From assembly GCA_965276665.1 (NCBI GenBank), contig OZ255620.1, positions 4,216,001 to 4,280,000 on the forward strand: 64,000 bases of DNA. The letters run 5' to 3'. The stretch's first letter is position 1. The number at the start of each line of letters is the position of its first letter. Under the pieces are notes generated by a model. The model saw only the letters and a program-made list of their open reading frames with translations, was not told the DNA's origin and did not search any database. The translations under genes were made by a program, and so were the position numbers. The DNA comes from CAWGJC01 sp965276665 (GTDB lineage: Bacteria > Pseudomonadota > Alphaproteobacteria > Acetobacterales > Acetobacteraceae). Positions 8,602-17,521 of this stretch are shown piece by piece.

Positions 8602-9321
8602 ATGGAGCCGATGCCGCACCTTCTGGTGGTGGACGATGATCGCGAGATCCGTGATCTGCTCGCGCGATTCCTTGAACGCCAGCGATTCCGCGTGACGGCC
8701 GTGCGGGACGCCCGCGAGGCCCGGCGCGCCTGGGCAGGGGCGCATTTCCAGATGGTGGTGCTCGACCTGATGCTGCCCGGCGAGAGCGGTCTCGACCTGG
8801 CGCGCTGGCTGCGCACCCAGGGCGACGTGCCGATCGTCATGCTGACCGCGATGGGCGAGGAGACCGACCGCATCATCGGGCTCGAGCTCGGCGCCGACGA
8901 TTACCTGCCGAAACCGTTCAACCCGCGCGAGCTGCTCGCCCGCATCCGCGCGGTGATGCGCCGCGCCGGCGATGCCCCGGAGCGCCGGAACGACCCGGCC
9001 AACCGCATGCTGCGCTTCTCCGGCTGGACGCTGGAGCCGGCGCGCCGCCGCCTGCTCAATCCGGACGGGGCGGAGGTGTCGCTCACCGGCGGCGAATACG
9101 ATCTGTTGGTGGCGCTGGTCGATCGGGCCAATCGCGTGCTGACGCGCGACATGCTGCTCGACCTGCTGCGCGGCCGGCAGGCCGGCCCGTTCGACCGCGC
9201 GATCGACGTCGCGATCAGCCGGCTGCGCCGCAAGCTCGAGGATGACGGGCGCAACGCGCAGATCATCAAGACGGTGCGCGGCGGCGGCTACGTGCTCGCC
9301 TCGGATGTCGAGCGCCTGTAG
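8602..9321 (+). CDS. OmpR-family response regulator
   Basis: 239 residues. The receiver domain has acidic DDD near the start (LLVVDDDREIRDLL), phosphoacceptor Asp55 in VVLDLMLPGESG, and the conserved Lys in LPKPFNP. The C-terminal winged helix (SLTGGEYDLLVALVDRANRV ... AIDVAISRLRRKLEDD ... IKTVRGGGYVL) is of OmpR/PhoB type. The ATG at 8602 is preferred over the long upstream reading; 8611 is a possible alternative. The sensor kinase begins 8 bases after the stop. It is likely to control the divergent Met-rich protein gene, although no operator was identified. Confidence 0.92.
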   Translation: MEPMPHLLVVDDDREIRDLLARFLERQRFRVTAVRDAREARRAWAGAHFQMVVLDLMLPGESGLDLARWLRTQGDVPIVMLTAMGEETDRIIGLELGADDYLPKPFNPRELLARIRAVMRRAGDAPERRNDPANRMLRFSGWTLEPARRRLLNPDGAEVSLTGGEYDLLVALVDRANRVLTRDMLLDLLRGRQAGPFDRAIDVAISRLRRKLEDDGRNAQIIKTVRGGGYVLASDVERL

Positions 9322-9328
9322 GCGCATC

Positions 9329-10687
9329 ATGCGGCTGCGTCTCCGACCCGGCTTCCGGCCCTGGCCCCAGAGCCTCGCCGGGCGCACCGCGCTCACCCTG
9401 CTGGTGGCGCTGACGGTGGTGCAGGGTCTCGGGCTGATGATCCACGCGCTCGACCGGATTGATCTGCAGCGCATCGCCGAGGCGCGGGATGTCGGCATGC
9501 GGGTGATGAGCGTCTATCGCACGGTGGTGGCGATGACGCAGCCCGACCAGCGCGCGGCGTTCATCCGGGATCTCGACCCGAAAACCGGCATGACCGTGAG
9601 CCTCTCCGACGAGCGGCCCCGCGAGCTGCTCGAGCCGTCGCCGCCGGACACGCAGCGGTTGATCCGCGTCGCCGCGGCGCTGGTACCGGTGCCGCCCTTC
9701 CTGCGGCCGCATGAGGTGATGATCCGCGGCCATCCGCCCCGCCAGCCCCTGATGATCGCGATGCGATTGCCCGACGGATCCTGGCTCAGCTACCGGATCG
9801 TGGTGCCGCCGCCCCGGCCCTGGCATTCGCCGACCTTCCTCGCCGCCTTCCTGCTGATGACGGCGGCGGCGGCGGCGCTCACCCTCTGGGCGACGCGGCG
9901 GCTCACCGCGCCGGTGCGGACGCTGGCGCAGGCGGCCGAACGGCTGGGGCGGGACGTGAACGCGCCGCCTTTGGCCGAAGATGGCCCGACGGAGGTCGCG
10001 ACCGCCGCCGCCGCGTTCAACACCATGGCGGCGCGCATCCGCCGCTTCGTGCAGGACCGCACCTTCATGCTGACCGCGATCGGGCATGATCTCCGCACGC
10101 CGATCACCCGGCTCAAGCTGCGGGCCGAATTCATGGAGGATGACGAGCAGCGGCGGAAGATGCTCGCCGATCTCGACGAGCTGGAGGCGATGGTGACCGC
10201 GACGCTCGCCTTCGGCCGCGACGCGGCGGCCGACGAGCCGGTCTCCCCGCTCGATCTGCCGACGCTGCTCCGCACGATCCTCGACGAGGCGGGCGATGCC
10301 AGGCCCGAGCTGATGCCGCGCCTGGCGCTCGCCGGTCCGCCGCATCTGACGGTGCAGGCCCGCCCGGTGTCGCTCAAGCGGGCGCTCGCCAATCTGGTGG
10401 CGAATGCCGCCAAGTATGGCGGCGGCGCGAAGGTGACGATCACCCTGCCGGAGGAGGGCATGCTGCGGGTGGAGATCGAGGATGCCGGCCCGGGCATCCC
10501 GCCCGGCGAGCTCGACCGCGTGTTCGAGCCCTTCCACCGGGTGGAGAGCAGCCGGAACCGGGAGACCGGCGGCACCGGCCTCGGCCTGCCGATCGCCCGG
10601 AACATTCTGCGCGCGCATGGCGGCGATGTGACGCTTGCAAACCGCCCGACCGGCGGCACCCGCGCGACCGTGAGCCTGCCGGCCTGA
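9329..10687 (+). CDS. Sensor histidine kinase (EnvZ type)
   Basis: 452 residues. A first membrane helix near residues 15-35 (ALTLLVALTVVQGLGLMI), a periplasmic loop of roughly 120 residues, a second helix (FLAAFLLMTAAAAALTLWA), then HAMP, a dimerisation domain with the phosphorylated His253 in AIGHDLRTPITRLK, and an ATPase domain with N box (ANLVANAAKYGG), G1 (VEIEDAGPGIP) and G2 (GTGLGLPIA). Translated from an ATG 8 bases after the regulator. The signal sensed is unknown; the neighbouring Met-rich periplasmic protein points to metal or envelope stress, by inference. Confidence 0.92.
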   Translation: MRLRLRPGFRPWPQSLAGRTALTLLVALTVVQGLGLMIHALDRIDLQRIAEARDVGMRVMSVYRTVVAMTQPDQRAAFIRDLDPKTGMTVSLSDERPRELLEPSPPDTQRLIRVAAALVPVPPFLRPHEVMIRGHPPRQPLMIAMRLPDGSWLSYRIVVPPPRPWHSPTFLAAFLLMTAAAAALTLWATRRLTAPVRTLAQAAERLGRDVNAPPLAEDGPTEVATAAAAFNTMAARIRRFVQDRTFMLTAIGHDLRTPITRLKLRAEFMEDDEQRRKMLADLDELEAMVTATLAFGRDAAADEPVSPLDLPTLLRTILDEAGDARPELMPRLALAGPPHLTVQARPVSLKRALANLVANAAKYGGGAKVTITLPEEGMLRVEIEDAGPGIPPGELDRVFEPFHRVESSRNRETGGTGLGLPIARNILRAHGGDVTLANRPTGGTRATVSLPA

Positions 10688-10781
10688 GGTGCGGGCTGCT
10701 GCGAGCCAGGGCGCGGCGGGCGGCCGAACGCCGGCGCGCAGCCCGCGTTGGGAGACGCGGGACGACAATCAGGAGCAGTTG

Positions 10782-11126
10782 ATGAGCGAACGGTCCAATC
10801 TCTGGTTTCCGCTGCTCGGGCTGGGGTTCGCGGTGGCCGGGATCGACAAGCTGTTCCGCACCCGCGGCTACAGGCGGGCGTTCCGCCGGCTCGGCTGGAG
10901 CGAGGAGCAGATGCGTGCCATCGGGGCCGCGGAGATCGCCGGCGGGGTGATGGTCGCCACGCCCTCGACCCGTCTGATCGGCGGCGCGGTGCTGGCGATC
11001 ACCTCCGCCGCGGTCCTGACCTCCGAGCTCAACGCCCGCGACGAGCAGCTGGCGATGCCCCGGCTGGCGCTCCTCGGCGCCGCGCTCACCGCCTTCGCGC
11101 CGAGCCGCGAGCGCGATACGGCTTGA
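10782..11126 (+). CDS. Small DoxX-like membrane protein
   Basis: 114 residues with three or four hydrophobic segments (FPLLGLGFAVAGIDKLF; GAAEIAGGVMVATPS; GGAVLAITSAAVLTSELNA; LALLGAALTAF). The layout, with a short FRTRGYRRAFRRLGWSEEQ loop after the first helix, is like DoxX/DUF4267-type small membrane proteins. The ATG at 10782 is set by an AGGAG site at 10771; earlier in-frame starts lie too near the kinase stop. No specific function can be assigned. It may be cotranscribed with the two-component genes (94 bases apart). Confidence 0.6.
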   Translation: MSERSNLWFPLLGLGFAVAGIDKLFRTRGYRRAFRRLGWSEEQMRAIGAAEIAGGVMVATPSTRLIGGAVLAITSAAVLTSELNARDEQLAMPRLALLGAALTAFAPSRERDTA

Positions 11127-11179
11127 GCCCGGGCCGCCCGCACCTGTAAGCCACGTCTCGCCGGACCGGGGAGGCGTGG

Positions 11180-11758
11180 TTGCTGCGGAGATTCTACGAT
11201 CGGGTGCTCGCGCTGTCGGCGAGTCCGAACGCGCCTGCCTGGCTCGCCCTGATCGCCTTTGCGGAGGCGAGCTGCTTTCCCGTGCCGCCGGACGTGCTGC
11301 TGATCCCGATGGTGCTGGCGCGGCGGGACCGGGCCTGGTGGCTGGCGCTGGTCTGCACGCTGGCGAGCGTCGCCGGCGGCGCGCTCGGCTACCTGATCGG
11401 GTATGCGCTGTTCAACCGGCTGGCCCTGCCGCTGCTGCGCTTCTACCATTACGAGGGCGCGTTCCTGGCCTTCCAGGCCCGCTTCGCCCAGTACGGCCTC
11501 TGGCTGATCCTCATCAAGGGACTGACGCCCATTCCGTACAAGATCGTCACCATCGCGGCCGGGGCGGCACGGTTCAGTCTGCCGCTGTTCATGGCGGCGA
11601 GCCTGCTCACCCGCGGCGCCCGGTTCTTCCTGATCGCCGGGCTGCTCCGCTGGCTCGGGCCGCCGGTGCAGGTGTTCATCGAGCGCCGGCTGACCTTGGT
11701 CATGACGGTGTTCGCGGTCTCCCTGGTCGGCGGTTTCCTGGTGCTCCGCTACCTCTGA
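11180..11758 (+). CDS. DedA/YqaA-type membrane protein
   Basis: 192 residues with the SNARE-associated (DedA/VTT) layout: FAEASCFPVPPDVLLIPM, a re-entrant-type motif; GGALGYLIGYALF; and LTPIPYKIVTIAAGAARFS, which is the F/PxP-YK signature of the YqaA branch. Members act in membrane lipid or proton-motive-force homeostasis. The start is TTG at 11180, chosen for the GGGGAGG site at 11168-11174; no ATG is placed suitably. It is separate from the other VTT gene at 650 and of a different sub-branch. Confidence 0.8.
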   Translation: MLRRFYDRVLALSASPNAPAWLALIAFAEASCFPVPPDVLLIPMVLARRDRAWWLALVCTLASVAGGALGYLIGYALFNRLALPLLRFYHYEGAFLAFQARFAQYGLWLILIKGLTPIPYKIVTIAAGAARFSLPLFMAASLLTRGARFFLIAGLLRWLGPPVQVFIERRLTLVMTVFAVSLVGGFLVLRYL

Positions 11759-11821
11759 AGCCGCGATCTGTGAGTTCGGCGGGGCTGGACCCATCTGCCG
11801 GGCTGTGGCATCCGCCCGGGC

Positions 11822-14800
11822 ATGGATGCTCCCACACTCGGGCTCGGCGTCAGCTTCGCGGATCTGGCGGAGCGCGACGGGCTGATCCGGCTCGATCGGC
11901 TGTTCCTCGACCGCCTGGCGGCCGCGACGCCCGATCTCCATGCCCGCCTGCTCGCCGCCCGCGCCGCCCCCGAGACCCTCGCCGCCAAGCCGGAGGCGGA
12001 GCTCGTGCTGGCCCTCGGCCCGGCGCTGGAAGAGTTTCTCGCCGTGCTGTTCGGCATCGAGGCGGCGATCGCGGCGATCGCCGAACGCACCCATGCGCTC
12101 GACCCGATCCATAAATGCAAACGCCTCTTCGTGCAGCGCCAGGCGGTGAAGACCTATCCCGATCCCGCCGGGTTCGATGGTCCCGCGCTCCGCGCCCGGC
12201 TGGAAGCCCGGCTCGGCGGCGCGCTGACCGAGATCGGCTTCGCCAATGCGATCGATCAATGGCAGGGCGATGCCGAGGCGCTCGACATGGCGATGCGCTA
12301 CGCCGCCTGGGCGACGCTGACCCCGGAGGGAAAGGCCGCGCATCGCGGCGGCACGCTGTTCGGCGTGCCGCACCGCATCGACCCCGCGCATCTGGTGCCG
12401 GTGGAGACGGTGGTGCGCGACGGCGTCACCATGCTGCGCCTGCCGGAGCATGATCGGCGGCAGCGCCAGGGTTTCGCGCTGACCGATGGCGGGATGAACG
12501 ACCAGCAGGCGCTCGACCAGATGAATTACTGCATCTGGTGCCACAGCCAGGGCAAGGATAGCTGCTCGAAGGGCCTGCGCGACCGCAAGACCGGCGCGTT
12601 CCAGAAATCCGCCTTCGGCGTCACCCTCGCTGGCTGCCCGCTCGAGGAGCGGATCAGCGAGATGCACGAATTGCGCGCGCAGGGTTGCGTGCTCGGCGCC
12701 TTCGCCACCATCGCGATCGACAATCCGATGATGGCGGCGACCGGCCATCGCATCTGCAATGATTGCATGAAGGCCTGCATCTACCAGAAGCAGGATCCGG
12801 TCGACATTCCGCAGGCCGAGACGCGCGTGCTGAAGGACGTGCTGGAGCTCCCCTGGGGGTTCGAGATCTACGCGCTGCTGACGCGCTGGAACCCGCTCGA
12901 CATCCGCCGTCCGCTGCCCCGGCCGCCGAGCGGGCGGAGCGTGCTGGTGGTCGGGCTCGGGCCGGCCGGCTTCACCCTCGCGCATCATCTGCTGAATGAC
13001 GGCCACACCATCGTCGCGGTGGACGGGCTCAAGGTCGAGCCGCTCGGTTTCGATCCGCGCCTGCCGGTGCGCGACGCGTCGGTGCTGATGGAGGATCTGG
13101 ACGACCGGGTGATGGCCGGGTTCGGCGGCGTCGCCGAATACGGCATCACCGTGCGCTGGAACAAGAACTACCTGAAGCTGATCCGCCTGCTATTGGAGCG
13201 GCGCGGAGCCTTCGCGGCATTCGGCGGCGTGCGCGTCGGCGGCGGCGGCACGATCGACCTCGACCAGGCCTGGGCGATGGGGTTCGATCACGTGGCGCTC
13301 TGCATGGGCGCCGGGCGGCCGACGGTGATCGACATCCCGAACGGCCTCGCGCGCGGCGTGCGCCAGGCGTCGGATTTCCTGATGGCGCTGCAGCTCTCCG
13401 GCGCCGCCAAGCTGTCCTCGATCGCCAATCTGCAGCTCCGCCTGCCGGTGGTGGTGATCGGCGGCGGTCTCACCGCGATCGACACCGCGACCGAAAGCCT
13501 CGCCTATTACGTGCGGCAGGTGGAGAAATTCGCGCTTCGCCACCGCACGCTGGTGGCCGAACAGAGCGCGCAATCAGTGCGCGCCGGCTGGACCGCGGAG
13601 GAGGCGGCGATCGCCGATGAGTTCCTCGCCCACGAGGCGGCGATCCGCGCCGAGCGCGAGGCCGCCGCGGGCGAGGGGCGCGTGCCCGCGATCGCGCAAC
13701 TCCTCGATGGCTGGGGCGGCGCGACGGTCGCCTACCGCCGGACGCTCACCGACAGCCCCTCCTACACGCTGAACCACGAGGAGGTGGCGAAGGCGATGGA
13801 GGAGGGCGTGCGGTTTGCCGAAGGGCTGGCCCCGCTCGCCGTCGAGGTGGACGAGTTCGGCCATGCCGCAGGGCTGCGCTGCACGCATCTCGACGGGCAG
13901 GAGACCGTGCTGCCGGCGCGCGCGGTGCTCGTCGCCGCCGGCACCCAGCCCAACACCGTGCTGGCGCGCGAGGATGGCCGCATCCGCCTGGACGGCCGGT
14001 ATTTCCAGGCCGTCGACGAGGACGGCAACCCGGTGCAGCCGCCCCGCGGACTGGCCAAGCCGGACGAGACGCAGATCCTGATGCATCGCGCCGCCGATGG
14101 GCGCTTCGTCAGCTTCTTCGGCGACCTGCATCCGAGCTTCTTCGGCAACGTGGTCAAGGCGATGGGCAGCGCGCGGCGCGGCTATCCGCTGGTCTCGCGC
14201 GTGCTCGCGGCGCGTCCCGCGGCATCGGAGGCCGATCTGATCGCGCGGTGCCGCGACGAATTCTCCGCCACCGTGCATCGCGTCGCGCGGCTCACGCCGA
14301 GCATCGTCGAGGTCGTGCTGCGCGCGCCGGCGGCGGCGCGGGCCTTCCAGCCCGGGCAGTTCTACCGGCTGCAGAATTTCGAGATGCTGGCGCCGCTCGT
14401 CACCGATGCCGCGGGAGCCACCCGGCTCGCGATGGAGGGACTCGCGATGACCGGCGCCTGGGTCGATCGCGAGGCCGGGCTGGTCTCGGTGATCGTGCTC
14501 GAAATGGGCGGCAGCTCCGATCTCTGCGCACTGTTGCAGCCGGGAGAGCCGGTGGTGCTGATGGGCCCGACCGGCACGCCCACCGAGATCCACGCGAACA
14601 GCACGGTCGCCCTCGTCGGCGGCGGTCTCGGCAATGCCGTGCTGTTCTCGATCGGCGCGGCGCTGCGCGCGGCCGGGTCGCGGGTTGTCTATTTCGCCGG
14701 CTACAAGCGGATTCTCGACCGCTACAAGACCGAGGAGATCGAGCGCGCCGCCGATGTCATCGTGTGGTGCTGCGACGAGGCGCCCGGCTTCACGTCGACG

Positions 14801-15259
14801 CGCGAGCAGGATCGTGCCTTTGTCGGCAATATCGTGCAGGCGATGGCGGCGTACGGGTCTGGCGCGCTCGGCGCGCAGCAGGTTCCCCTCGCCGAGGCCG
14901 AGCACCTCATCGCGATCGGTTCGGACGGCATGATGCGCGCGGTGGGCGCCGCGCGCCACGGCGTGCTCGCGCCGTTTCTGCGCGCGGGCCATACAGCGAT
15001 CGGCTCGATCAACAGCCCGATGCAATGCATGATGAAGGAAGTCTGCGCGCAGTGCCTGCAGCCGCAGATCGATCCGGAAACCGGCGCGCGCAGCGTGGTG
15101 TTCAGCTGCTTCAACCAGGACCAGGCGCTCGACCGCGTGGATTTCCCCGCTTTGCACGAGCGGCTGATGCAGAACCGGGTGCAGGAAAAGCTGACGGCGC
15201 GGTGGATCGACCGCGCGTTGCGTCAGCTCAACGCGCGGCCCTCCCTGGCGGCCGAGTAG
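11822..15259 (+). CDS. Fused Fe-S flavoprotein: GltD-like FAD oxidoreductase joined to PyrK/FNR-like reductase
   Basis: 1145 residues, cytoplasmic. The N-terminal 230 residues are unrecognised. Then cysteine clusters: NYCIWCHSQGKDSC (Cys237, Cys240) and HRICNDCMKAC (about 311-318), likely Fe-S ligands. An FAD fold starts near residue 375 (VLVVGLGPAGFTLAHHLL), with a second nucleotide fold near 543 (VVVIGGGLTAIDTATE) and VLVAAGTQPNTVL, as in glutamate synthase small subunits. From about residue 815 comes a ferredoxin-reductase module (FQPGQFYRLQNF; LVGGGLGNAVLFSIG) ending with a C-x5-C-x2-C-x17-C cluster, as in PyrK/hydrogenase-gamma-type subunits. It probably moves electrons between NAD(P)H and an Fe-S partner. 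Substrate unknown. Confidence 0.8.
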   Translation: MDAPTLGLGVSFADLAERDGLIRLDRLFLDRLAAATPDLHARLLAARAAPETLAAKPEAELVLALGPALEEFLAVLFGIEAAIAAIAERTHALDPIHKCKRLFVQRQAVKTYPDPAGFDGPALRARLEARLGGALTEIGFANAIDQWQGDAEALDMAMRYAAWATLTPEGKAAHRGGTLFGVPHRIDPAHLVPVETVVRDGVTMLRLPEHDRRQRQGFALTDGGMNDQQALDQMNYCIWCHSQGKDSCSKGLRDRKTGAFQKSAFGVTLAGCPLEERISEMHELRAQGCVLGAFATIAIDNPMMAATGHRICNDCMKACIYQKQDPVDIPQAETRVLKDVLELPWGFEIYALLTRWNPLDIRRPLPRPPSGRSVLVVGLGPAGFTLAHHLLNDGHTIVAVDGLKVEPLGFDPRLPVRDASVLMEDLDDRVMAGFGGVAEYGITVRWNKNYLKLIRLLLERRGAFAAFGGVRVGGGGTIDLDQAWAMGFDHVALCMGAGRPTVIDIPNGLARGVRQASDFLMALQLSGAAKLSSIANLQLRLPVVVIGGGLTAIDTATESLAYYVRQVEKFALRHRTLVAEQSAQSVRAGWTAEEAAIADEFLAHEAAIRAEREAAAGEGRVPAIAQLLDGWGGATVAYRRTLTDSPSYTLNHEEVAKAMEEGVRFAEGLAPLAVEVDEFGHAAGLRCTHLDGQETVLPARAVLVAAGTQPNTVLAREDGRIRLDGRYFQAVDEDGNPVQPPRGLAKPDETQILMHRAADGRFVSFFGDLHPSFFGNVVKAMGSARRGYPLVSRVLAARPAASEADLIARCRDEFSATVHRVARLTPSIVEVVLRAPAAARAFQPGQFYRLQNFEMLAPLVTDAAGATRLAMEGLAMTGAWVDREAGLVSVIVLEMGGSSDLCALLQPGEPVVLMGPTGTPTEIHANSTVALVGGGLGNAVLFSIGAALRAAGSRVVYFAGYKRILDRYKTEEIERAADVIVWCCDEAPGFTSTREQDRAFVGNIVQAMAAYGSGALGAQQVPLAEAEHLIAIGSDGMMRAVGAARHGVLAPFLRAGHTAIGSINSPMQCMMKEVCAQCLQPQIDPETGARSVVFSCFNQDQALDRVDFPALHERLMQNRVQEKLTARWIDRALRQLNARPSLAAE

Positions 15260-15260
15260 G

Positions 15261-15695
15261 CTATTTGGCCGCCATCACCTGGCCGCGGATTTCGCCCCCG
15301 GGATTGGCGGCGGTATGAATATTCGCGTACATCATGCCGCCCTGCAGCATCTGGACCTGCGGATCGGTCAGGGTCATCGTGCCGCCGAAGGGGCTCACGA
15401 TCGGCGGCGGGAAGGGAACCACCACGGGCGCGTTTTGGCCGACCGCCGCCGGGCCATGGAGATGCGCCGCCGTCGCCGGGCCGGTCAGGGCCGTGAAGCT
15501 CATCGAGTAGCTGAGCTTGTGAGTCGCCGGATCATAATTCGCCAGGAAGCGGCCGGTTCCCGGCACGGCACGCGGCGGCACTTCGGTCGCGCCGTCAAGA
15601 CTGGCCGTATAGGCCTGGACATAGCTTGGCGGCCTCGCCGCGGTGCAGGCGGCGAGCAGGCCGGACGCGGCGAGCAGAACTGCTAGGCGTTGCAT
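15261..15695 (-). CDS. CHRD-domain lipoprotein
   Basis: 144 residues. The start at 15695 (MQRLAVLLAASGLLAACTAA) gives a lipoprotein signal with lipobox LAAC; the longer upstream frame lacks one. The mature part has the CHRD pattern: YTASLDGATEVPP, GTGRFLANYDPATHKLSY, a central AAHLHGPAAVGQNAPVV and the C-terminal YANIHTAANPGGEIRGQV. CHRD proteins are secreted or lipid-anchored and their biochemical role is unclear. Convergent with the oxidoreductase, one base between stops, so both are likely to end in the same place. Confidence 0.85.
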   Translation of the reverse strand: MQRLAVLLAASGLLAACTAARPPSYVQAYTASLDGATEVPPRAVPGTGRFLANYDPATHKLSYSMSFTALTGPATAAHLHGPAAVGQNAPVVVPFPPPIVSPFGGTMTLTDPQVQMLQGGMMYANIHTAANPGGEIRGQVMAAK

Positions 15696-15824
15696 GGCTT
15701 CGGTCTCCGTGTTGCGAAACGAACCCAGCATGGCGGGCGTTTTGATACGAGAAAAAACTGACGAGGCTGTCCCGGTCGGCCGCACCGCGAACGGCTCGCC
15801 GGAATGTCACGCGGGGGGAGAGAC

Positions 15825-16508
15825 ATGATGTCCCAAGCGGTCGGCCCCGAAGTCGATGCCATGCCGCGCGCGCTGCCGGTCCGGTCGCGGATCGGCGGCA
15901 CCCATGTCGTGCTCGAGCCGCTGCATCGGCGTCACGCGGCCGAATTGTGGCAGGCGGCGCAGGGCGCGGAGGCGAGCTGGACTTATCTCGGCTACGGACC
16001 GTTTGCCGACGCGGCGGCCTTCACCCGCTTCATCGCCGATTTCGCCGCGACGCATGATCCGATGGCCTGGGCGGTGCGCCCGGTCGCGACCGGCGTCGCG
16101 TCGGGCTGGCTCACCCTGCTCGACATCCAGCCGCGCAACGCCGCGATCGAGCTCGGCCATATCTGGTTCGCGCCGCGGATGCAGCGCACCCGCGCGGCCA
16201 CCGAAGCGATGTTCCTGTTGCTGCGCCTTGCTGCGGACGATCTCGGCTATCGCCGCCTGGTGTGGAAATGCAATGCGCTGAATGCGCCCTCGCGCCGCGC
16301 CGCGGAACGGCTCGGCTTTCGCTACGAAGGCACGCTGCGCGCGCATCTGGTGGTGAAGGGAAGGCTGCGCGACACCGCCTATTACAGCATCCTCGCCGAG
16401 GAATGGCGCGCTTGCCGGGACGCCGTGCTCGCCTGGCTCGATCCCGCCAATTACGATGCCGACGGCACCGCGCGGCGTTCGCTCGCCGCATTCCGCCCGG
16501 CGGAGTGA
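15825..16508 (+). CDS. GNAT-family N-acetyltransferase (RimJ/RimL type)
   Basis: 227 residues of the Acetyltransf_3 type: VLEPLHRRHAAELWQAAQ at the N-terminus, ASGWLTLLDIQPRNAAIELG (beta4), the acetyl-CoA loop region FAPRMQRTRAATEAMFLLL, and RLVWKCNALNAPSRRAAERL followed by GFRYEGTLRAHLVVKG. The ATG at 15825 is preferred because a GGGGGGAG site lies just upstream; 15804 is possible. The substrate is unknown; relatives acetylate ribosomal or other protein N-termini or small amines. Its stop overlaps a GTG of the next gene. Confidence 0.85.
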   Translation: MMSQAVGPEVDAMPRALPVRSRIGGTHVVLEPLHRRHAAELWQAAQGAEASWTYLGYGPFADAAAFTRFIADFAATHDPMAWAVRPVATGVASGWLTLLDIQPRNAAIELGHIWFAPRMQRTRAATEAMFLLLRLAADDLGYRRLVWKCNALNAPSRRAAERLGFRYEGTLRAHLVVKGRLRDTAYYSILAEEWRACRDAVLAWLDPANYDADGTARRSLAAFRPAE

Positions 16509-16522
16509 GCGGGCCGCAAGGC

Positions 16523-17509
16523 ATGTCCCTGATCGAGGTGCAGCAGATGCGGATCGACGCGCTCGCATGGGATCAATTCGCGATCGCCTGCGGTGCGTCG
16601 TTTCTCGGCTCGTATGGCGCCGCCGTGCTGATCATGGGCGTCGACCTGCGCTATTTCCATGTGCGCCATTTCGAAATCCGCAGTGGGGACCGGAAAGTCG
16701 GACAAGCGGCAATCGGAATCAGGGGCGCCAGGCGGCAGTTTCTCGACGGCGTGCAGCTGCTCCCCGCATTCCAGAATCTCTTGAGCGAGGCATTGTCGGC
16801 GCTGCTCGCGGAACTTGGCGAGGGCAGCTACCAGTACGGGTCGAGCTGGAGCGTCGAACCGCCGCGCGAGGGGGCGATCGCCGCGATCGACGGCGTGCGG
16901 ATCCGCACTGTCGAGCCGGTCGTCCTGCAGGGCATCGATTTCCGCCGCTGGCCGAGCTTCGACGATTATCTGCGGCAGGTGAGCCAGAATGCGCGCCGCA
17001 ATGCGAAGCGCGCGCGCATGACGGTGCCGCCGCTGCGTCTGCGGGTGCGACGCCGTGCCGCGACATCCCTCGATTCGATCGCGCTGGCGCGGCTGCATTA
17101 CGGGGTGGTGCGCCGCAAGCATCTCGGGCGGTCATTCACCCGGGTGCTGTCGGGCGTGCTGATCCGCAGCCTCGCGATGCGACGTCATGCGATATCGGCG
17201 ACGGTCGCCGGCGAGAGCGGCGTGCTCTCCGCCTATTTCGCGGTCCGCTTCGGACCCGACACGTTCTACATCCGCGGCGGTTCGCGGGAGAGGAATGACG
17301 GCGCCGGCTGGTATCTGCTGCTCGAAATGATCCGCGACGCGTATGAGAGAAGCGACGGCGACGGCCGGTTCTTCATGGGCGTCAGGCATGACGACACCGC
17401 CAGCGGATGGCGCAATCTCGCGCGCTCGCGGCAGCAATGCCGTGTGTCTGAATTCCCGACGAGCCTCGTCACGTTCGACTACGCGCGCCAGGCAACGCCG
17501 TCAGCCTGA
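16523..17509 (+). CDS. BioF2-like (CelD-type) acyltransferase
   Basis: 328 residues from ATG 16523 (a GTG at 16505, overlapping the GNAT stop, is an alternative start). The centre reads DDYLRQVSQNARRNAKRAR and later ISATVAGESGVLSAYFAVRF with YIRGGSRERNDGAGWYLLL, the strand-helix order of Acetyltransf_6/BioF2-like GNAT folds. Such proteins are found with exopolysaccharide, cellulose (CelD) and peptidoglycan-bridge chemistry and use acyl or aminoacyl donors. The substrate is not deducible. Paired head-to-tail with the RimJ-like GNAT gene. Confidence 0.65.
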   Translation: MSLIEVQQMRIDALAWDQFAIACGASFLGSYGAAVLIMGVDLRYFHVRHFEIRSGDRKVGQAAIGIRGARRQFLDGVQLLPAFQNLLSEALSALLAELGEGSYQYGSSWSVEPPREGAIAAIDGVRIRTVEPVVLQGIDFRRWPSFDDYLRQVSQNARRNAKRARMTVPPLRLRVRRRAATSLDSIALARLHYGVVRRKHLGRSFTRVLSGVLIRSLAMRRHAISATVAGESGVLSAYFAVRFGPDTFYIRGGSRERNDGAGWYLLLEMIRDAYERSDGDGRFFMGVRHDDTASGWRNLARSRQQCRVSEFPTSLVTFDYARQATPSA

Positions 17510-17521
17510 CGGGCTGCGCGA

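Noticed and set aside
9266..10768. 500-residue minus-strand frame opposite the sensor kinase
   Set aside because: Shadow of the kinase gene; its composition and lack of domains match other antisense frames here.
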